Positions 42,484-53,887 of a stretch of 64,000 bases of DNA are shown piece by piece. How positions within the stretch are numbered: position 1 is the stretch's first letter; every line of letters starts with the position of its first letter. The DNA lies in assembly GCF_010550245.1 (NCBI RefSeq), contig NZ_JAAGLU010000011.1:62001-126000 (forward strand), read 5' to 3'. The position numbers and the translations under genes are program-made. Source of the stretch: Streptomyces sp. SID12501 (lineage in GTDB: Bacteria > Actinomycetota > Actinomycetes > Streptomycetales > Streptomycetaceae). The notes under the pieces are model-generated. The model saw nothing but the letters and a program-made list of their open reading frames with translations. It was not told the origin of the DNA and did not search any database.

Positions 42484-43692
42484 TTACAGACCGACAGCCT
42501 TCCGCAGCGCCTCCACGCGGTCCGTCCGCTCCCACGTGAAGTCGGGCAGCTCGCGGCCGAAGTGACCGTACGCCGCCGTCTGGGCGTAGATCGGGCGCAG
42601 CAGGTCGAGGTCGCGGATGATCGCGGCCGGACGAAGGTCGAAGACCGTCGTGATCGCGGCCTCGATCTTGTCGGCGTCGACCTTGGCCGTGCCGAAGGTC
42701 TCCACGAACAGGCCCACCGGCTCGGCCTTGCCGATCGCGTACGCGACCTGGACCTCGCAGCGCGAGGCGAGGCCCGCGGCGACGACGTTCTTGGCGACCC
42801 AGCGCATCGCGTACGCAGCGGAGCGGTCGACCTTGGACGGGTCCTTGCCCGAGAAGGCACCGCCACCGTGCCGGGCCATGCCGCCGTACGTGTCGATGAT
42901 GATCTTGCGGCCGGTGAGGCCCGCGTCGCCCATCGGGCCGCCGATCTCGAACCGGCCGGTCGGGTTGACCAGCAGGCGGTAGCCCTCGGTCTCCAGCTTG
43001 ATGCCGTCCTCGAGGAGGGCCTTGAGCTCGTGCTCCACCACGAACTCGCGGATGTCGGGGGCGAGGAGGGAGTCCAGATCGATGTCGCTCGCGTGCTGCG
43101 AGGAGACGACGACCGTGTCCAGCCGGACCGCCTTGTCACCGTCGTACTCGATGGTGACCTGAGTCTTGCCGTCGGGGCGCAGGTACGGGATCGTCCCGTT
43201 CTTGCGGACCTCGGACAGGCGGCGCGCGAGACGGTGCGCGAGGTGGATCGGGAGCGGCATCAGCTCCGGGGTCTCGTCCGTCGCGTAGCCGAACATCAGG
43301 CCCTGGTCGCCAGCGCCCTGCTTGTCGAGTTCGTCCTCATCGCCCTCGACGCGCTGCTCGTACGCCGTGTCGACGCCCTGCGCGATGTCCGGCGACTGCG
43401 AGCCGATCGACACGGACACTCCGCAGGAGGCGCCGTCGAAGCCCTTCTTGGAGGAGTCGTAGCCGATCTCCAGGATCTTGTCGCGCACCAGTTGCGGGAT
43501 GGGCGCGTAGGCCTTGGTGGTGACCTCTCCGGCCACATGCACCAGGCCGGTGGTGATCAGCGTCTCGACGGCGACTCGGGACGTGGGGTCTTGGCGCAGA
43601 AGCGCGTCGAGAATGGTGTCGCTGATCTGGTCAGCGATCTTGTCGGGGTGACCTTCGGTCACGGACTCCGAGGTGAAAAGGCGACGGGACAC
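42484..43692 (-). CDS. metK: S-adenosylmethionine synthetase
   Basis: Makes SAM from methionine and ATP. The 402-residue protein shows SRRLFTSESVTEGHPDKIAD, the ATP loop GAGDQGLMFGYATDETPELM, the phosphate motif GGGAFSGKDPSKVDRSAAYA and DIREFVVEHELKALL. All canonical residues look intact. GTG 43692 follows AGGGAG. It lies downstream of coaBC, separated by 258 bases with a hairpin and its own likely promoter (GATAAACTG near 43775); no SAM riboswitch motif was found in the leader. Confidence 0.96.
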   Translation of the reverse strand: MSRRLFTSESVTEGHPDKIADQISDTILDALLRQDPTSRVAVETLITTGLVHVAGEVTTKAYAPIPQLVRDKILEIGYDSSKKGFDGASCGVSVSIGSQSPDIAQGVDTAYEQRVEGDEDELDKQGAGDQGLMFGYATDETPELMPLPIHLAHRLARRLSEVRKNGTIPYLRPDGKTQVTIEYDGDKAVRLDTVVVSSQHASDIDLDSLLAPDIREFVVEHELKALLEDGIKLETEGYRLLVNPTGRFEIGGPMGDAGLTGRKIIIDTYGGMARHGGGAFSGKDPSKVDRSAAYAMRWVAKNVVAAGLASRCEVQVAYAIGKAEPVGLFVETFGTAKVDADKIEAAITTVFDLRPAAIIRDLDLLRPIYAQTAAYGHFGRELPDFTWERTDRVEALRKAVGL

Positions 43693-43850
43693 AACGCTCC
43701 CTGTGGTTGCAGCGGCTGCTGGCTGATCATTGGCGGACGGCTCGGGAGCTGCGCCCGGTGTCGTCCAGGAACAGTTTATCGGTCGCACTCGGCCATCGGC
43801 CCATCCGTCTCGCCTCTCGGAAGCGTCGTGACCTGCGACACGGGCATTCT

Positions 43851-43883
43851 GCCCACCACGAGCGGTGGGCGCCAGAGGGCGCC
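43851..43883 (-). terminator. Tandem hairpins after coaBC
   Basis: GCCCACC (43851-43857)/GGTGGGC (43864-43870) and GGCGCC (43868-43873)/GGCGCC (43878-43883) form two overlapping, mutually exclusive stems about 70-100 bases beyond the coaBC stop. Confidence 0.55.
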
Positions 43884-43950
43884 ACGCCCCGAAGCACGAG
43901 ACAGGGGGATGTTAGGGGTCTGTCGGGGCGGCAGGAACATTCACCGACAT

Positions 43951-45153
43951 TCACTCCAGGCGGCCGACTACCCGATCCCATACGACCTCGGCCAATGCCT
44001 CCTTCGGCCCGTGCGGCACAAGGGTCTCGCTGCCGTCGGCGCCCAGCACGACGGCCTCGTTCTCCTCCGAACCGAAGGTCCGGCGCTCCCCCACCTCGTT
44101 CACGACGAGCAGGTCGCACCCCTTGCGTCGCAACTTCTTACGGCCGTTGGCGAGGACGTCGTCCGTCTCGGCGGCGAAGCCGACGACCACTTGGCCCGCT
44201 CGGGCGCGGTCGGCCGAGATCTCCGCGAGAACGTCCGGATTCCGGACCAGGACGACGGGTTCGGGGTCCTCGCCGTCCTTCTTCTTGATCTTTCCGGTCG
44301 CGTAGGCCGCCGGACGGAAATCCGCGACCGCCGCGGCCATCACCACGGCGTCGGCGTCCGCGGCTGCCTTGAGCACGGCCTCGCGCAGTTGGACGGCCGT
44401 CCCCACGGGCACGACGTCCACGCCGGCCGGGTCCGGCAGGCCAGTGTTCGCGGCGATCAGGGTGACGCGGGCGCCCCGCGCGGCGGCCGTACGGGCGAGC
44501 GCGTACCCCTGCTTGCCGGAGGAGCGGTTGCCGAGGAAGCGGACCGGGTCGAGGGGCTCACGGGTGCCGCCGGCGCTGACGACGACGTGCCGGCCGACGA
44601 GGTCGGGTTCCGTCACGCCCCGGGCCAGGACCCGGCGGCAGACCTCGAAGATCTCGGCCGGGTCGGGCAGGCGTCCCTTGCCCGTGTCGACGCCGGTGAG
44701 GCGCCCCACGGCCGGTTCGATGACGAGGGCGCCCCGGCGGCGCAGCGTCGCCACGTTCTCCCGGGTGGCCGGGTGCTCCCACATCTCCGTGTGCATGGCG
44801 GGGGCGAAGACGACCGGACAGCGGGCGGTGAGGAGGGTGTTCGTGAGCAGGTCGTCGGCGAGACCGTGGGCCGCCTTCGCGAGCATGTCGGCGGTCGCCG
44901 GGGCCACGACGACCAGGTCGGCCTGCTGGCCGATACGGACGTGCGGGACCTCGTGGACGTCGTCCCAGACCTCTGTGGAGACGGGGTGGCCGGAGAGCGC
45001 GGACCAGGTCGCGGCTCCGACGAAGTGCAGGGCCGACGCGGTGGGGACCACGCGGACGTCGTGGCCGGACTCCGTCAGTCTCCGCAGCAGCTCACAGGCC
45101 TTGTACGCGGCGATGCCGCCACTGACCCCCAGTACGACCTTCGGCTTGCCCAT
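43951..45153 (-). CDS. coaBC: Bifunctional phosphopantothenoylcysteine synthetase/decarboxylase
   Basis: Carries out two consecutive steps of coenzyme A synthesis. The N-terminal CoaC flavoprotein has KVVLGVSGGIAAYKACELLR, VVPTASALHFVGAATWSALS (catalytic His region) and FAPAMHTEMWEHPATRENV, where the usual PAMNxxMW has His for Asn as in other actinobacteria. The C-terminal CoaB has VSAGGTREPLDPVRFLGNRS and AVADFRPA, KIKK, with CTP-dependent chemistry. ATG 45153 follows GGGGAGG. 400 residues, standard length. Located after rpoZ on the same strand. Confidence 0.94.
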   Translation of the reverse strand: MGKPKVVLGVSGGIAAYKACELLRRLTESGHDVRVVPTASALHFVGAATWSALSGHPVSTEVWDDVHEVPHVRIGQQADLVVVAPATADMLAKAAHGLADDLLTNTLLTARCPVVFAPAMHTEMWEHPATRENVATLRRRGALVIEPAVGRLTGVDTGKGRLPDPAEIFEVCRRVLARGVTEPDLVGRHVVVSAGGTREPLDPVRFLGNRSSGKQGYALARTAAARGARVTLIAANTGLPDPAGVDVVPVGTAVQLREAVLKAAADADAVVMAAAVADFRPAAYATGKIKKKDGEDPEPVVLVRNPDVLAEISADRARAGQVVVGFAAETDDVLANGRKKLRRKGCDLLVVNEVGERRTFGSEENEAVVLGADGSETLVPHGPKEALAEVVWDRVVGRLE

Positions 45154-45190
45154 CGGGCCTCCCCTGACTCGGTACGCGTCCATGACACAC

Positions 45191-45250
45191 CACAGGCCCG
45201 ACAGTCGCTCCCCCAGCTAACGCTGGGAGGTGCCCCCTGTCGGGCCTGTG
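45191..45250 (-). terminator. Large cruciform terminator between rpoZ and coaBC
   Basis: CACAGGCCCGACAG (45191-45204) pairs with CTGTCGGGCCTGTG (45237-45250), a perfect 14-base stem. Its 32-base loop holds a second stem, CCCAG/CTGGG around CTAACG. The loop wording (CTCCCCCAGCTAACGCTGGG) also occurs as a small repeat in Streptomyces, as I recall. Confidence 0.85.
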
Positions 45251-45276
45251 GATAAGTGAGCCGAAAGTTGAAAATA

Positions 45277-45549
45277 CTACTGCGCGGGGCCCTCAACGGC
45301 CTCGGACGTCAGCAGACCCGCGTTGATCTCACGCAGGGCGATAGAGAGCGGCTTCTCATGGACATGGGTGTCCACGAGCGGACCGACGTACTCAAGGAGG
45401 CCCTCGCCGAGCTGCGAGTAGTACGCGTTGATCTGGCGGGCACGCTTGGCCGCGTAGATCACCAGGCTGTACTTCGAGTCGGTGGCTTCGAGGAGCTCGT
45501 CGATCGGAGGGTTGATGATGCCCTCGGGCGTGGAGATGGAAGAGGACAC
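45277..45549 (-). CDS. rpoZ: RNA polymerase omega subunit
   Basis: A 90-residue subunit that helps assemble core RNA polymerase. The sequence SSSISTPEGIINPPIDELLE, SKYSLVIYAAKRARQINAYY and LSIALREINAGLLTSEAVEG is nearly identical to the S. coelicolor protein I recall. GTG 45549 gives that 90-residue length. It lies 38 bases after gmk, and a strong terminator follows. Confidence 0.96.
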   Translation of the reverse strand: MSSSISTPEGIINPPIDELLEATDSKYSLVIYAAKRARQINAYYSQLGEGLLEYVGPLVDTHVHEKPLSIALREINAGLLTSEAVEGPAQ

Positions 45550-45587
45550 GCTCTGCCTTCCGAAAGGTGGGATGGGATCGAAAACGA

Positions 45588-46181
45588 TCACACAACTTCC
45601 ATCAAGACTAGCAGTTCGCGTGCTACGTCCTCGACAGAGGTGTTGACCAGGGTCTCGTCGAACTCCGGCTCGGCGGCCAGTTCGATCTTGGCCGCGTCCA
45701 GGCGACGTTCGATCACCTCGGGCGGTTCGGTGCCCCGCCCGGTCAGTCTGCGCACCAGCTCCTCCCAGGAGGGAGGAGCCAGGAACACCAGCAGAGCGTC
45801 CGACATGGACTCACGGACCTGCCGGGCGCCCTGGAGATCGATCTCCAGGAGGACCGACTCGCCGGACTCCAGCCGCTCCAGCACGGCCGCACGCGGCGTG
45901 CCGTAGCGGTTGCCCGCGAACTCGGCCCACTCCAGGAGCTCGCCGTTGGCGATCAGCTTGTCCATCTCCTCGTCGGTGACGAAGAAGTAGTGGACGCCGT
46001 GCCGCTCACCGGGGCGTGGCTTTCGGGTCGTCGCCGACACCGAGAGCCACACCTCGGGGTGTGCCTTGCGCATATGGACGACGACCGTGCTCTTACCGAC
46101 GCCCGAGGGGCCGGAGAGCACGGTCAGCCGCGGACGTACGTCCGGGGGCTCGGGGGTCGTCCCCCGGAATGTTGCAGCCAT
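45588..46181 (-). CDS. gmk: Guanylate kinase
   Basis: Phosphorylates GMP to GDP. The 197 residues contain the P-loop LTVLSGPSGVGKSTVVVHMR, GMP-binding VSATTRKPRPGERHGVHYFF, LEWAEFAGNRYGTPRAAVLE, and LLEIDLQGARQVRESMSDAL. ATG 46181; 36 bases separate it from sIHF upstream. The N-terminal dozen residues (AATFRGTTPEPPDVRP) are an extension common in Streptomyces. Confidence 0.96.
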   Translation of the reverse strand: MAATFRGTTPEPPDVRPRLTVLSGPSGVGKSTVVVHMRKAHPEVWLSVSATTRKPRPGERHGVHYFFVTDEEMDKLIANGELLEWAEFAGNRYGTPRAAVLERLESGESVLLEIDLQGARQVRESMSDALLVFLAPPSWEELVRRLTGRGTEPPEVIERRLDAAKIELAAEPEFDETLVNTSVEDVARELLVLMEVV

Positions 46182-46217
46182 GCGGCGATTATTCCAGGAA
46201 TCCCGGGGTGCCAGGAC

Positions 46218-46541
46218 TCAGGAGCCGGTGCTGCCGAACTCGCGCTCCAGGGAGGCGACTTGGTTGGAGCCAAGGCCACGCACTCGGCGGCTCTCGGAGA
46301 TACCGAGTCGCTCCATGATCTGCTTGGCGCGGACCTTGCCCACGCCCGGGAGCGATTCGAGCAGCGCGGAGACCTTCATCTTGCCGATGACGTCGTTCTC
46401 GCGACCCTGCTTGATGACCTCGTGAAGGGAGGCGCCGGAGTGCTTGAGTCGATTCTTGACCTCGGCCCGCTCCCGGCGAGCCGCGGCGGCCTTTTCGAGC
46501 GCGGCTGCGCGCTGTTCAGGGGTAAGGGGCGGAAGAGCCAC
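46218..46541 (-). CDS. sihF: Integration host factor-like nucleoid protein sIHF
   Basis: A 107-residue DNA-binding protein with a long N-terminal helix (LTPEQRAAALEKAAAARRER, AEVKNRLKHSGASLHEVIK) and a helix-two-turn-helix (MKVSALLESLPGVGKVRAKQ, IMERLGISESRRVRGLGSNQ). This is the actinobacterial mIHF/sIHF family, which compacts the chromosome, affects supercoiling and is needed for normal sporulation and antibiotic production in S. coelicolor. GTG 46541 gives the family length. The 276-base gap to pyrF upstream has no gene and should carry its promoter. Confidence 0.93.
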   Translation of the reverse strand: MALPPLTPEQRAAALEKAAAARRERAEVKNRLKHSGASLHEVIKQGRENDVIGKMKVSALLESLPGVGKVRAKQIMERLGISESRRVRGLGSNQVASLEREFGSTGS

Positions 46542-46817
46542 GCCTACGTCACCTCGGATGTCGAACTGTCGGATACGGACCGGTGAGGAACCTGATCGCC
46601 CCTCACCTGGTGAGCTACGAGCAACACGCTCGCTCGTTGGCTCTGGTCGGAGACTAGCGGCCAAGTCCGCCAGAGTCAGCGAGAACAGCGGAAAAGTCCT
46701 GGTCAGCCTTCACCAGGTCGGATATTTCGGTCAAACTGCCCTGGATTTGAGAATGTATTCAGTCTCAGGGCGTCCGGAAGTCACTCATCGGAGGACTTCG
46801 CCGAACTGTGCGAATGC

Positions 46818-47663
46818 TCAGGTGGCGGCCACCGCGGCCCGGATCTCGTCCGCGAAGCGGTCCGACGCGTCCCGCAGGGCGACGAGTTCGGGACCGTGAC
46901 GCAGAACACCCCGGCTGACGTTCGGAACCACGTTCCGCAGCGCCGCGCCGAACACCCCCCGAAGATCGGCCGGGGTCGCCCCCTGCGCACCGACTCCGGG
47001 CGCCAGGATGGGTCCGTTGATGTCGAGGTCGTAGGACGAGAGGTCGCCGAGCGTGGCTCCGACGACCGCGCCGAAGGAACCCATGGGCCGCTCCCCCGCG
47101 TTCTCCGCGGCGAGGTACGCCAGCATGGTCGCTCCGACGTTCAGCCCGTCCTCGCGGACGGCGTGCTGCACCTGACCGCCCTCGGGGTTGGAGGTCAGCG
47201 CCAGCACGAACAGGCCCACGCCGCTCTCCCGCGCGAGGTCGACCGCCGGCTGCAGGGAGCCGTAGCCGAGATACGGCGAGACGGTGAGCGCGTCCGAGAA
47301 CAGCGGGGCGCCCTTCTCCAGGAAGGCTTCGGCGTACGCGGCCATGGTGGAGCCGATGTCGCCGCGCTTGGCGTCCGTCACGACCAGCGTGCCGGCCTCC
47401 CGCGCCTCCTGGACCGTCTTCTCCAGTACGGCGACGCCGCGCGACCCGAACCGCTCGAAGAACGCGCTCTGCGGCTTCAGCACCGCGACGCGCCCGGCCA
47501 GCGCCTCGACGACGGTGCGGCTGAACCGCTCCAGGCCGGTGACATCGTCGTTCAGCCCCCAGTCGAGGAGCAGGGAGGCGTGCGGGTCGATGCCGACACA
47601 GAGCGGGCCGCGCTCGTCCATGGCGCGGCGCAGCCGGGCACCGAAGGGTTCCAGGACTGTCAT
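46818..47663 (-). CDS. pyrF: Orotidine 5'-phosphate decarboxylase (type 2)
   Basis: Last step to UMP. The 281-residue barrel has the catalytic segment LVVTDAKRGDIGSTMAAYAE (Asp-Lys-Asp array), LCVGIDPHASLLLDWGLN, VSPYLGYGSLQPAVDLA and GPILAPGVGAQGATPADLRG, i.e. the longer type-2 family usual in actinobacteria. Its ATG overlaps the pyrD stop by four bases, so the two are coupled at the end of the pyrimidine operon. Confidence 0.95.
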   Translation of the reverse strand: MTVLEPFGARLRRAMDERGPLCVGIDPHASLLLDWGLNDDVTGLERFSRTVVEALAGRVAVLKPQSAFFERFGSRGVAVLEKTVQEAREAGTLVVTDAKRGDIGSTMAAYAEAFLEKGAPLFSDALTVSPYLGYGSLQPAVDLARESGVGLFVLALTSNPEGGQVQHAVREDGLNVGATMLAYLAAENAGERPMGSFGAVVGATLGDLSSYDLDINGPILAPGVGAQGATPADLRGVFGAALRNVVPNVSRGVLRHGPELVALRDASDRFADEIRAAVAAT

Positions 47664-48766
47664 ACGGTCTTCCTTACGTCGGCGCCGACCGCGTCGGCGA
47701 GGGTGGCGTACGGGCTCGTACGGAGGCGGGCGGCGAGCCCTTTGTGGATGGCGCGTCCCCAGAAAGGGCCCTCGTATACGAAGGCGCTGTAGCCCTGTAC
47801 GAGCGTGGCGCCGGCCAGGATGCGCTGCCAGGCGTCCTCGGCGTTCTCGATGCCGCCGACGCCCACCAGGGTGATCCGGTCGCCCACGCGCGCGTAGAGG
47901 CGGCTCAGGACCTCCAGGGAGCGTGCCTTCAGGGGTGCGCCGGAGAGGCCTCCGGTTTCCTTGACCAGAGTGGGTTCGGAGGTCAGGCCGAGTCCCTCGC
48001 GCGCGATGGTGGTGTTCGTGGCGATGATCCCGTCCAGGCCGAGTTCGACGGCGAGGTCGGCTACGGCGTCCACGTCCTCGTCGGCGAGGTCGGGCGCGAT
48101 CTTCACCAGGAGCGGTACGCGGCGCGCGGTCACCGTACGGTCGGCGGCCTCGCGGACGGCGGTCAGCAGGGGGCGCAGCGCCTCGGTGGCCTGGAGGTTG
48201 CGCAGTCCGGGCGTGTTGGGCGAGCTGACGTTGACGACGAGGTAGTCGGCGTACGCGGCGAGCCGCTCGGTCGATTTCACGTAGTCGGCGACGGCTTCGC
48301 CCTCGGGGACGGCCTTGGTCTTGCCGATGTTGACGCCGACGACGGTCCGGACGACCGCCTCCCGGCTCGCCAGACGGGCCGCCACGGCCAGCGAACCCTC
48401 GTTGTTGAATCCCATGCGGTTGATGAGCGCCCGGTCCGGCACAAGGCGGAACAGCCGCTTCCTGGGGTTGCCGGGCTGCGGCACCCCCGTGACCGTGCCG
48501 ATCTCGACGTGGTCGAAGCCGAGCATCGACATCCCGTCGATCGCGACCGCGTTCTTGTCGAAGCCGGCCGCGAGCCCGAAGGGCCCGTGCATCCGCAGCC
48601 CGAAGGCCTCGGTGCGCAGTTCCTCGTACCGGGGCGCGAGGGCGGCGGCGACGAACGTCCGCAGCACGGGGACGCGGGCGGCGAGGCGGATCCAGCGGAA
48701 GGCGAGGTGATGGGCCTCTTCGGGGTCCATCCGTTTGAAGACCAGTCGGAAGAACAGCTTGTACAT
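47660..48766 (-). CDS. pyrD: Dihydroorotate dehydrogenase (quinone, class 2)
   Basis: Oxidises dihydroorotate to orotate using FMN and the membrane quinone pool. The 368 residues include an N-terminal membrane-associating helical part (FFRLVFKRMDPEEAHHLAFR), AAGFDKNAVAIDGMSMLGFD, VVNVSSPNTPGLRNLQATEA with the class-2 catalytic Ser, DGIIATNTTIAREG and VGGIENAEDAWQRILAGATL. ATG 48766. It is separated from carB by 78 bases containing a perfect hairpin. Confidence 0.95.
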   Translation of the reverse strand: MYKLFFRLVFKRMDPEEAHHLAFRWIRLAARVPVLRTFVAAALAPRYEELRTEAFGLRMHGPFGLAAGFDKNAVAIDGMSMLGFDHVEIGTVTGVPQPGNPRKRLFRLVPDRALINRMGFNNEGSLAVAARLASREAVVRTVVGVNIGKTKAVPEGEAVADYVKSTERLAAYADYLVVNVSSPNTPGLRNLQATEALRPLLTAVREAADRTVTARRVPLLVKIAPDLADEDVDAVADLAVELGLDGIIATNTTIAREGLGLTSEPTLVKETGGLSGAPLKARSLEVLSRLYARVGDRITLVGVGGIENAEDAWQRILAGATLVQGYSAFVYEGPFWGRAIHKGLAARLRTSPYATLADAVGADVRKTV

Positions 48767-48807
48767 GGTGGTGTCCTCGCTACGGCCTCGCGGTGAGGCC
48801 TCATGAA

Positions 48808-48837
48808 GAGGGGGACACCGTTTCCGGTGTCCCCCTC
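48808..48837 (-). terminator. Perfect hairpin between carB and pyrD
   Basis: GAGGGGGACACCG (48808-48820) pairs with CGGTGTCCCCCTC (48825-48837) around a four-base loop. It lies inside the pyr gene run, seven bases after the carB stop, without a strong T tract; it may reduce pyrD-pyrF transcription or protect the upstream mRNA end. Confidence 0.75.
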
Positions 48838-48844
48838 AGGGCTG

Positions 48845-52145
<3,301 letters not shown>

Positions 52146-52153
<8 letters not shown>

Positions 52154-53303
52154 GCTGGCCCTCCATCTGGACTGTGCTCATCAAAGACGTGAAGCGGTCG
52201 AACAGGTAGGCGGCGTCATGCGGGCCCGCTGCCGCCTCGGGGTGGTACTGAACGCTGAACGCGGGCCGGTCGAGCAGCCGGAGCCCTTCCACGACCTGGT
52301 CGTTCAGACAGACGTGCGAGACCTCGGCGCGCCCGTACGGCGTCTCGGAGACCCGGTCGAGCGGCGCGTCCACGGCGAAGCCGTGGTTGTGCGCGGTGAC
52401 CTCGACCTTGCCGGTCGTACGGTCCTGCACGGGCTGGTTGATGCCCCGGTGGCCGTACTTCAGCTTGTACGTGCCGAAGCCGAGCGCCCGTCCCAGGATC
52501 TGGTTTCCGAAGCAGATGCCGAACAGCGGCGTGCCGCGCTCCAGGACCGCCCGCATGACGGCTACCGGGTGGTCCGCGGTGGCCGGGTCGCCGGGTCCGT
52601 TGGAGAAGAACACACCGTCGGGATTGACGGCGTACACGTCCTCCACGGTGGCCGTGGCGGGCAGTACGTGCACCTCGATGCCACGCTCGGCCATCCGGTG
52701 CGGGGTCATGCCCTTGATACCGAGGTCGATGGCGGCGACCGTGTACTTCTTGGCGCCGATCGCGGGGACGACGTACGTCTCCTTGGTGGCGACCTCGGCC
52801 GAGAGGTCGGCGCCCGTCATCTCCGGGGCCTGGCGCACCTCGGCGAGCATGGTGCCGTCGTCGGGCAGCGCGTTGCCGGAGAAGATACCGACGCGCATGG
52901 CGCCGCGTTCCCGCAGATGACGCGTCAACGCGCGCGTGTCGATGCCGGAGATGCCGACCACGCCCTGGTTGCGCAGTTCCTCGTCGAGGGAGCGCCGCGA
53001 GCGCCAGTTGGAGGGCACGCGCGCGGGGTCCCGTACGACATAGCCCGCGACCCAGATCCGCTGCGACTCGGGATCCTCGTCGTTGACGCCGGTGTTACCG
53101 ACGTGCGGGGCGGTCATCACGACCACTTGGCGGTGGTAGGACGGGTCGGTGAGGGTCTCCTGGTAGCCGGTCATACCGGTCGAGAAGACGGCCTCTCCGA
53201 AGGTCACCCCCACGGCCCCGTAGGCGCGACCGCGGAAGATCCGGCCGTCCTCCAGGACGAGTACGGCGGGAGTTTTCGTGGCTCCCCGGGTGGAGGTCGT
53301 CAT
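52146..53303 (-). CDS. carA: Carbamoyl-phosphate synthase small subunit
   Basis: Glutaminase subunit that feeds ammonia to CarB. The 385 residues contain FRGRAYGAVGVTFGEAVFST, MTGYQETLTDPSYHRQVVVM and the class-I amidotransferase triad: Cys in PLFGICFGNQILGRALGFGT, His/Glu in VQYHPEAAAGPHDAAYLFDR. ATG 53303 overlaps the preceding small gene by four bases. Confidence 0.96.
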
Positions 53304-53887
53304 CGTGCGCCTTCCGTTTCCGTCGTCTTGTTGATCATCTGGTTCAGGGTGCGGACCCACTCGTTGTGCTCGGCCGCGCGGTCGGAGCGGAACCCGGAGT
53401 CCAGCAGCTTGCCGCCGTGCTCCCAGGTGACGACCAGCAGGCCGCCCTCGGTGAGGACCTTGCCCGCGATGCCCTTGTCGAGCCGGGCCTCGCGCAGGGC
53501 CTCCAGGGGGACGTAGAAGTCGGCAGCGCCGGGGCGTACGACGTCCAGTCCCGCGTCCGTCAGTGTCAGCTCGACCCTGCTGCGGGTGCCGAGGCCGTGC
53601 GCCACGATGCGGTCGAGCCACTGACCGGCGGTGGTGGAGCCGTGGTAGCGGCCACTCATCGACAGCACAGTCAGTGTCGCCGCCCCGGGCTCGTCCGGCG
53701 CGACGAGCAGCTCGGGCAGATCGCCCTGGAGCGTGCCGCGCCACTTCCAGCCCTCGCGCATCAGCCAGTAGATGAGCGCGACGAAGAGCGCGAGCCCCAC
53801 CAGCCAGCCCACCCGGGCGGCCCAGTCGGTCACCTCCGCCGACTTCTGTTCGGCGGCGACGTACGTCAAATGCGGCAGTGATGTCAC
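53300..53887 (-). CDS. Membrane-anchored PH-like-domain protein inside the pyr operon
   Basis: A 195-residue protein: short N terminus, one hydrophobic helix (VGWLVGLALFVALIYWLMRE), then about 150 residues of beta-rich sequence (MSGRYHGSTTAGQWLDRIVA, VELTLTDAGLDVVRPGAADF, GLLVVTWEHGGKLLDSGFRS) resembling bacterial PH-like domains. No enzymatic motif. It lies between pyrC and carA with GTGA and ATGA overlaps on both sides, so it is fully coupled to pyrimidine synthesis. This position is conserved in streptomycetes in my recollection, but no function is known. GTG 53887 gives the overlap. Confidence 0.8.
   Translation of the reverse strand: MTSLPHLTYVAAEQKSAEVTDWAARVGWLVGLALFVALIYWLMREGWKWRGTLQGDLPELLVAPDEPGAATLTVLSMSGRYHGSTTAGQWLDRIVAHGLGTRSRVELTLTDAGLDVVRPGAADFYVPLEALREARLDKGIAGKVLTEGGLLVVTWEHGGKLLDSGFRSDRAAEHNEWVRTLNQMINKTTETEGAR

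Noticed and set aside
43693..43950. SAM riboswitch before metK
   Set aside because: None of the SAM-I or SAM-IV conserved segments are present; only ordinary hairpins and a promoter-like GATAAACTG.
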